From positions 1 through 39,090 of the IMG/VR virus record IMGVR_UViG_3300020465_000042: a stretch of 39,090 nucleotides of DNA; one strand, 5' to 3'. Under the pieces are notes generated by a model. The model saw only the letters and a program-made list of their open reading frames with translations. It searched no databases and was not told the DNA's origin. This stretch comes from a virus. The translations under genes were made by a program, and so were the position numbers. Below are positions 34,811 through 39,090 of the stretch, in pieces. Numbering within the stretch: the stretch's first letter is position 1; each line of letters begins with the position of its first letter.

Positions 34811-34948
34811 TTATTTGCCTTGTCCACGGTAACGTTTCCTAGCTTTGTTTTTAGAAGTAGCAGCATATTTAGTATGCTTTCCTCTTCCTTGCCTAGTACG
34901 TTTTGGTCTTGCTTCCATCTTGTCTAGGGTTCCAAAACCTGCTGCCAT
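34811..34948 (-). CDS. Small very basic protein
   Basis: A 45-aa protein missed by usual length cut-offs. It begins MAAGFGTLDKMEARPKRTRQ, continues with a Gly/Lys/Tyr-rich part, and ends KRYRGQGK. About a third of the residues are Lys or Arg, with hardly any acidic ones, so binding to nucleic acid or to an acidic partner is plausible. A small basic protein of this type is, to my recollection, conserved in T4-like cyanophages. The ATG overlaps the stop of the acidic 58-aa gene by one base (TAATG) and the stop abuts a strong terminator, which supports it as the real last gene of its operon. Function is unknown. Confidence 0.78.
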   Translation of the reverse strand: MAAGFGTLDKMEARPKRTRQGRGKHTKYAATSKNKARKRYRGQGK

Positions 34949-35124
34949 TAGTCTAATTCGTTGCCTAGGTATTCTACCACAACATCGTCAGGATGGGGAG
35001 TACCTTCTGAATAAAACTTATCAGCAAGATCTTGGGTTATATCGAACATTTCTTCCTCGGTAATAGAATCGTATTCTAATTCACCTTGAATAAAGATATT
35101 GTATCGATCTATCATTTCTGACAT
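34948..35124 (-). CDS. Small acidic protein of unknown function
   Basis: The protein is 58 aa from ATG 35124: MSEMIDRYNIFIQGELEYDS, then ITEEEMFDITQDLADKFYSE, ending VVVEYLGNELD. It is strongly acidic and probably helical in the middle. The gene starts 18 bases after the glycosyltransferase stop and its stop overlaps the start of the very basic 45-aa protein. The pairing of an acidic and a basic small protein in coupled frames suggests, without proof, that they interact. No known domain is recognised. Confidence 0.72.
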   Translation of the reverse strand: MSEMIDRYNIFIQGELEYDSITEEEMFDITQDLADKFYSEGTPHPDDVVVEYLGNELD

Positions 35125-35142
35125 TGTACTACTGTACTATAC

Positions 35143-35910
35143 TTATATAATTCTTGTCTTCTCGTGACCAACACGACATGCAGGGTCAATCCAGATCTCA
35201 ATACCTGCTTTGATAGCATCTAGGCAGAAACTGACATCTTCACCACACATATCCTGTACTTCACCAGAATCAAAGACTTGCATTTGTGGAGCAAACCAAG
35301 GATACTTCATTTCAGGGTGTTCAAACACACCATGCTTAATAAGTAACCATCCAAATCCAGAATAGTCAACAGTAAACTGTTTTCTGCGTTTTTGTATGCC
35401 ATCAACCATTTCATGATTCATGACTCCTCCATTTTCTTTGAAATCGTCCTCTTCTAACCAGTGAGCACATGAAGTTGTCTTACCATCTTCAGTTACATAC
35501 CAGCCTCCAGCAATCTGCTTATCCATTAAGACAAGACGATAGAATTGCTCTAGTCCAAAAACGATATCACTGTCAATCCAGAGTTGATAGTCATATTTTA
35601 GCTTACCATCCCAAGGTAACTGATCAGGTCCCCTTAGAACATTCGCTCCTAGGCACTTACAACGTGCAAAGTTAACCATGGAGGAGTAATCTTGTGAGAT
35701 TTGAATGCTCGCACCATTTTGTACTAGATCAAAACACAGTTGAACAAAGTTCTTTAGATATGTGTATGAAACACCACGACCAGGTAAGCAGAAGACAATA
35801 GACTTGCCTTTGATTGCTTCTCTGCCTTTATCTACGATTGTTTTTGGTTCTTCTGTCTTTTTCTGACTAGCAGTAGGAGGTTGAGTTACAACCTTAAAAC
35901 CTTTTGCCAT
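35143..35910 (-). CDS. Probable GT-A fold glycosyltransferase
   Basis: A 255-aa protein. After a 35-residue polar N-terminus (MAKGFKVVTQPPTASQKKTE) comes a strand SIVFCLPGRGVSYTYL, typical of the nucleotide-binding half of GT-A enzymes. LWIDSDIVF carries the D-x-D metal/nucleotide-sugar motif at Asp113 and Asp115. A later GEDVSFCLDAIKAGIEIWID has the acidic ED pair usual for the catalytic region, and a final VGHEK places a histidine where many GT-A enzymes bind metal. There is no membrane segment. It probably transfers a sugar from a nucleotide donor; acceptor and sugar are unknown. It is the first gene after the sigma70-like promoter at 35953-35981, with the two small genes behind it. Confidence 0.68.
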   Translation of the reverse strand: MAKGFKVVTQPPTASQKKTEEPKTIVDKGREAIKGKSIVFCLPGRGVSYTYLKNFVQLCFDLVQNGASIQISQDYSSMVNFARCKCLGANVLRGPDQLPWDGKLKYDYQLWIDSDIVFGLEQFYRLVLMDKQIAGGWYVTEDGKTTSCAHWLEEDDFKENGGVMNHEMVDGIQKRRKQFTVDYSGFGWLLIKHGVFEHPEMKYPWFAPQMQVFDSGEVQDMCGEDVSFCLDAIKAGIEIWIDPACRVGHEKTRII

Positions 35911-35923
35911 ACTATATTCAAGT

Positions 35924-35935
35924 GTTTACGTAAAC
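35924..35935. promoter_or_regulatory. 12-base perfect palindrome in the leader of the glycosyltransferase gene
   Basis: GTTTACGTAAAC reads the same on both strands. It lies about 10-20 bases after the predicted transcription start and 13 bases before the ATG. This is the usual size and place for a dimeric repressor operator, but a single site cannot be tested from sequence alone. Confidence 0.35.
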
Positions 35936-35952
35936 GGGTATCACCCAAAAGG

Positions 35953-35981
35953 ATCATACACGATATATAGCGGTTTGTCAA
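35953..35981 (-). promoter_or_regulatory. Sigma70-type (early/host-like) promoter
   Basis: On the minus strand a perfect TTGACA (35981-35976) is followed after 17 bases by TATGAT (35958-35953; five of six to TATAAT), with TG just before it as in extended -10 promoters. It lies in the only gap of notable size upstream of the glycosyltransferase gene and directly after the 84-aa gene. Confidence 0.75.
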
Positions 35982-35986
35982 AGTTG

Positions 35987-36241
35987 TTAATCGCAAAACC
36001 ATACATCATCTTCAGGCAGCACAAAATATGAAAAATCTTGTTGTGGAGTTGGTTTCAAATCCCAACGTATAACTTCAATCTTGTAATACTCTGCTAACTC
36101 TTTCTTTATATCTTCCTCAGTTTTATCGTCAGGGTAATCAATTGCCATTTCCATTAGACAATCATATACTATCTCCCAAGTTGACTTGGGGATACTCTTA
36201 TCCTTGAACTTAAAGTCAAGATAGTGGCTACTCCAAAGCAT
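35987..36241 (-). CDS. Small acidic protein downstream of the radical SAM gene
   Basis: The protein is 84 aa: MLWSSHYLDFKFKDKSIPKS, a helical stretch TWEIVYDCLMEMAIDYPDDK, then a charged helix and a C-terminus rich in aromatic and acidic residues (FVLPEDDVWFCD). The start overlaps the radical SAM gene by 14 bases, so translation is probably coupled. No family is recognised. Small proteins attached to radical SAM genes are sometimes substrates or binding partners; nothing here (no Gly-rich or Cys-rich core) proves a peptide substrate, although Cys83 next to the C-terminus is noticeable. Confidence 0.65.
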   Translation of the reverse strand: MLWSSHYLDFKFKDKSIPKSTWEIVYDCLMEMAIDYPDDKTEEDIKKELAEYYKIEVIRWDLKPTPQQDFSYFVLPEDDVWFCD

Positions 36242-37505
36242 ACTTCGCTAATTCAGGGAATGTTTCTTTCCAATTCGTGTCTCCACGTATTTGGTCAGTC
36301 TTATCAAAATATTCTAATGCAAATTTCCACTGTTGTTCATTTCGTGGTTGCATCATATCATGGTATATATGCTCCGCTACGCTTTTTACATTATCTCCTA
36401 TCTGTTCTTTTATTTCATCTGGTAAATGTCGAGTTTGACAAAATGTAGGATTCTCAATTCTATTCAAAAGTACATTGTCTTCACCAAATATATCATAATC
36501 CTTCATCCACTGTACCGTATTGTGTAAGTCTAATATACCAAGGATACTCGGTGTTATAGTACATTTAAAATTACCTATCTTCCAATTTGGATTAGAGTAA
36601 TGGAGATAGTCTCGCATTGCAAATACGTTATCGATAGTAGTATCCCAATTTGTAGGATATCTCAACCAATGGTTACGTTCAGTTAAACCATCTACAGACC
36701 ATTGCATCTCAATCCATCTAAAAGCGTCAATATACTTCTTCATCTTCTTAATAGTAGTATGTGTCATATTTGAAACATACCCTAATTCAATACCTTTTGC
36801 TTCACCTGATTCTATTAACTCATCTAGAAGTTCAAAATGCGATTTCATCATCATGGGTTCTCCCCCACAAAAGACTATAACCCTAATGTTCTTCGCATGT
36901 TTGACAATATCATCTTTAAATGAACGCCATTGCTCTGGATTTACCTTTTTAACATCCCTATCAACAAATGAATAGCGTTTTAACAATCCTAACCATTTTG
37001 GATCTATTTCACCAAGTTGTTTTACTGCATGTTCTCTACCACTGGAGTTTTCTACCTGACACTCATAACATTGAAGATTGCAGTAGTTACCAAAAGCATT
37101 TAATTCTAACTTAATAAACCTATGGTCTGTTTCGACCATCTTTCCTTCTTTATCAAAGTTTTGCAGACAATCTATATTAAGTGGGTTATTCATTCTTGGT
37201 GACCATCCACTTTCTTTCTCATCCTTCCAGCATAAATCGCAAGAATGCTTTAATCTAGGAGTCTTTTTACCCAATAGCATATCTTTTCGTAATTCAGTAA
37301 ACTCGTCTCCTTTGAAATGCTCTAGAGGATCCTTGTTTTGGGGACCATATGGAGTCATAGTCCTAGCCCAACAACATGGTTGATAATTTATTCCAGTACC
37401 ATTCCTCAACTGCTGAAATGGTAAGTTACACATAACCTTACTATCCTTTATAGACTCATACTCTTCCTTAGTCCATATTTTATTTGGGTTCTCATCTATC
37501 CACAT
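36228..37505 (-). CDS. Radical SAM protein with N-terminal twitch/SPASM-like half
   Basis: A 425-aa protein. The radical SAM [4Fe-4S] motif is C-x3-C-x2-C at Cys142, Cys146 and Cys149 (GNYCNLQCYECQ), and GGEPMM (214-219) is the SAM-binding motif. The N-terminal 100 residues contain further cysteines (Cys26, Cys44-45, Cys89, Cys92; PCCWA and HSCDLCWKDE). These look like the auxiliary-cluster half of 'twitch domain' radical SAM proteins, where the Cys-rich part precedes the barrel. Such enzymes generate a 5'-deoxyadenosyl radical. It starts two bases after the carbamoyltransferase stop, so they very likely act in the same pathway. The substrate is unknown. Confidence 0.82.
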   Translation of the reverse strand: MWIDENPNKIWTKEEYESIKDSKVMCNLPFQQLRNGTGINYQPCCWARTMTPYGPQNKDPLEHFKGDEFTELRKDMLLGKKTPRLKHSCDLCWKDEKESGWSPRMNNPLNIDCLQNFDKEGKMVETDHRFIKLELNAFGNYCNLQCYECQVENSSGREHAVKQLGEIDPKWLGLLKRYSFVDRDVKKVNPEQWRSFKDDIVKHAKNIRVIVFCGGEPMMMKSHFELLDELIESGEAKGIELGYVSNMTHTTIKKMKKYIDAFRWIEMQWSVDGLTERNHWLRYPTNWDTTIDNVFAMRDYLHYSNPNWKIGNFKCTITPSILGILDLHNTVQWMKDYDIFGEDNVLLNRIENPTFCQTRHLPDEIKEQIGDNVKSVAEHIYHDMMQPRNEQQWKFALEYFDKTDQIRGDTNWKETFPELAKYALE

Positions 37506-37506
37506 A

Positions 37507-38898
37507 CTAGAATACCCTTACATCGTATTTTGTAGAAAATGCTACAGCATCATCTATTGTATTTACCATAGGCATACCACGAATGTTTAATGAAGTATTT
37601 AAGAGGACAGGACACCCTGTTCTTTCATACCAGCACTCCAGTATGGGTCTAATGACGCTAGAAGAGATCTTAGGGACAGTTTGGACTCTTGCAGTGTTAT
37701 CGACATGTATACATGCTGGAATGGCACTACCACGCTTTGCAGAGTACACATAAGACATGTGCCTTGACTGCCTAGGCATATCAAAATAGTCTACTGCATG
37801 CTCTTCTAGTATTGCTGGTGCAAATGGTCTAAATCTTTGTCTTTTCTTGATATCATTTACTTTTCTCTTGTTCTCCATTTTTCTCGGATCCGCCAATAGA
37901 CTTCTGTTACCAAGAGCCCTAGGACCAAACTCAGCACGACCATTTGCAACACCAGCGAGTCCAGTTTTGAGGATTTCTTCGACAACTTCTTTAGGATCAC
38001 ACGGTTTCTCTATATTATAACCTAAGTACGGACTAAATGGAACTCTTTTACCATAAGAAAGCAAAGCAGCACCCAATGACCCACCAGCATCGCCAGGATT
38101 GGGCATAATCCATAAGTTATCATCACACTGTACTTGCAACTTAGAGTTAGCAACACAATTCAATGCAACTCCACCCCCATAGCAAATATTATCACTAAAC
38201 TTAAGAGCAATCTTGAATATCTTAGTTAACTCCTCTTCTAACACTACTTGAGCACTAGCAGCGATGTCTACATGGTCTCCATTTATCGGTCTTCTTATAC
38301 CTTTGTGATTATTTGCCCATAATTGTCTCCGTAATCGCTTGGTATGACAGGGTTTTCCAAAGGCACTCATTCCCATGAAAATATATTCTTCATCTAGGGG
38401 TTTTAGACCAACATAATCAGTTAAAGCAGAATACCAGAGTCCAATAGACCTTGGATAACACATATTCCACTTTTTATAGTATTTCGCAACTCCATTTTCA
38501 TATTTCGCCTTCCATATACTTGCAGTATCCCATTCTCCAATACTATCTACTACTACACAAGCTGCCTCGTCATATTTTGACGTTTGAAACGCAGCAGCAG
38601 CATGTGATAAGTGATGATAGTGATTAACTGTCGGTTTTAGTGCTAAAACACGTTCTTTTTTCGCAGTATCAAATTGACCTGCGAACCATTGACGTGATCT
38701 TTTGAGAAATCCAGTTTTTTCGTAAAATGCTATAGTATCATCGCCATTTAGTTCCAACGCTAAAGTCGCTTGTTCAGCAGTTAAGCGTTTATCGTGCTTT
38801 TTACGAGAATATCGTTCAGCATGACTGGCATATGTAATACGCCCATTCTTTACAACTGAAATGGCAGCATCATGAAAACCTTCACTAAATCCAATCAT
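37507..38898 (-). CDS. Carbamoyltransferase, NodU/CmcH/TobZ family
   Basis: A 463-aa protein. N-terminal MIGFSEGFHDAAISVVKNGR is the start of the Kae1-like domain. The metal ligands known in TobZ all appear: HHLSH with His95 and His99, Asp118 in VVVDSIGEWD, and Asp270 in PNPGDAGGSLGAAL. The C-terminal YrdC-like part has GRAEFGPRALGNRS (320-333), FRPFAPAIL and PVLLNTSLN. These enzymes use carbamoyl phosphate and ATP to place a carbamoyl group on a hydroxyl, usually of a sugar or antibiotic. TobZ is about 570 aa, so this version is compact, but it keeps all core motifs. The ATG overlaps the stop of a 28-codon microORF (ATGA) and the stop is one base from the radical SAM ATG. Activity is likely; the acceptor is unknown. 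Confidence 0.9.
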   Translation of the reverse strand: MIGFSEGFHDAAISVVKNGRITYASHAERYSRKKHDKRLTAEQATLALELNGDDTIAFYEKTGFLKRSRQWFAGQFDTAKKERVLALKPTVNHYHHLSHAAAAFQTSKYDEAACVVVDSIGEWDTASIWKAKYENGVAKYYKKWNMCYPRSIGLWYSALTDYVGLKPLDEEYIFMGMSAFGKPCHTKRLRRQLWANNHKGIRRPINGDHVDIAASAQVVLEEELTKIFKIALKFSDNICYGGGVALNCVANSKLQVQCDDNLWIMPNPGDAGGSLGAALLSYGKRVPFSPYLGYNIEKPCDPKEVVEEILKTGLAGVANGRAEFGPRALGNRSLLADPRKMENKRKVNDIKKRQRFRPFAPAILEEHAVDYFDMPRQSRHMSYVYSAKRGSAIPACIHVDNTARVQTVPKISSSVIRPILECWYERTGCPVLLNTSLNIRGMPMVNTIDDAVAFSTKYDVRVF

Positions 38899-38981
38899 TC
38901 TTCGTAAATGTACGGATCACTCTTACGAAGTTTCCTCAACTTCTGCCACTGTTGAAATCTCCTTATCAGTTTTCTTAACAT
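38895..38981 (-). CDS. 28-aa basic microprotein coupled to the carbamoyltransferase
   Basis: An open frame of 28 codons from ATG 38981 encodes MLRKLIRRFQQWQKLRKLRK followed by SDPYIYEE. It is highly basic and would form an amphipathic helix with an acidic tail. Its stop overlaps the carbamoyltransferase start in the four-base ATGA pattern, which is good evidence of translation because the carbamoyltransferase otherwise lies 24 bases beyond the preceding stop with only a weak ribosome site. It overlaps the end of the upstream gene in another frame. Small proteins are known next to carbamoyltransferase genes in bacteria (for example DUF5989), but this one has no clear membrane segment and I do not assign it there. 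It could be a leader peptide rather than a functional protein. Confidence 0.45.
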   Translation of the reverse strand: MLRKLIRRFQQWQKLRKLRKSDPYIYEE

Positions 38982-39090
38982 TTTTAGGTAATAATGAAAT
39001 ACTAACGGAACCGTCTGGGTTCTCGACTCTAGTTATATAGTGATGTGGGAATGCCTTACTTAGAGTATCTTTTCTAGTAAGTTTTTTTGC
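38923..39090 (-). CDS. C-terminal end of an unidentified protein (cut by window edge)
   Basis: The last 55 codons of a frame enter from beyond position 39090 and end at TAA 38925-38923. Visible are AKKLTRKDTLSKAFPHHYIT, then RVENPDGSVSISLLPKN, and a polar tail ending EVEETS. I do not recognise the family. Codon use and amino-acid mix look like a real coding sequence, and the frame continues open to the edge. It overlaps the 28-aa microORF and lies upstream of the carbamoyltransferase, so it probably belongs to the same operon. Confidence 0.6.
   Translation of the reverse strand, partial: AKKLTRKDTLSKAFPHHYITRVENPDGSVSISLLPKNVKKTDKEISTVAEVEETS

Noticed and set aside
34095-36448. Plus-strand frames at 34095-34277, 34845-35063, 35469-35675 and 36224-36448
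   Set aside because: They lie antisense to well-supported genes (gp6, small basic protein, glycosyltransferase, radical SAM), and no plus-strand promoter or ribosome site goes with them.

Overview
The window looks like part of the genome of a T4-like myovirus of marine picocyanobacteria (Synechococcus or Prochlorococcus; a related T4-like marine host is not excluded). The reasons are the gene order gp25 - gp6 - gp7-like - gp8 - DUF4815 protein - repetitive tail fibre, the AT-rich composition, the very large baseplate-associated proteins, short basic and acidic proteins of cyanophage type, and NATAAATA-type late promoter motifs. Every gene I accept reads on the minus strand, so transcription runs from position 39090 towards 1. 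I saw no tRNA, rRNA, CRISPR array, insertion sequence, integrase or photosynthesis gene. No stretch longer than about 100 bases lies outside a gene.

Layout in the direction of transcription. (A) 39090-35987: the tail of an unidentified gene, a 28-codon microORF, a NodU/CmcH/TobZ-type carbamoyltransferase, a radical SAM protein with an N-terminal Cys-rich half, and an 84-aa unknown protein. They are joined by overlaps or 1-base gaps. (B) 35981-34782: a sigma70-like promoter, a GT-A glycosyltransferase, 58-aa and 45-aa small proteins, and a strong intrinsic terminator. (C) 34768-9808: a late promoter followed by the baseplate and tail module: gp25, gp6, a 2726-aa gp7-like protein carrying a YHYH domain, a 1639-aa repeat protein, gp8 (with its own late promoter), a 2358-aa DUF4815 protein, a 64-aa coiled-coil protein, then 112-aa and 124-aa structural proteins (late promoter in front of the 112-aa gene). 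(D) 9758-4581: a 1725-aa tail fibre made of G-[DN]-[VL]-T tetrapeptide blocks and repeated larger modules, with an Mtd-like N-terminus, ended by a hairpin terminator. (E) 4525-1: a 109-aa coiled-coil/Pro-Lys protein, two divergent sulfotransferase-like proteins, two canonical sulfotransferase-fold proteins, and the start of a SAM methyltransferase.

How it may work together. Blocks C and D build the baseplate wedge and fibres late in infection. Blocks A, B and E encode enzymes that transfer small groups (carbamoyl, glycosyl, sulfo, methyl) or do radical chemistry. They flank the structural module. The most interesting reading, which is an inference, is that they decorate a glycan: either the host surface, to change receptors or block superinfection, or the virion fibres. 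A C-terminal D-[GA]-G-x-[FW] motif shared by the fibre, the 124-aa protein and the 109-aa protein may be a common assembly tag.
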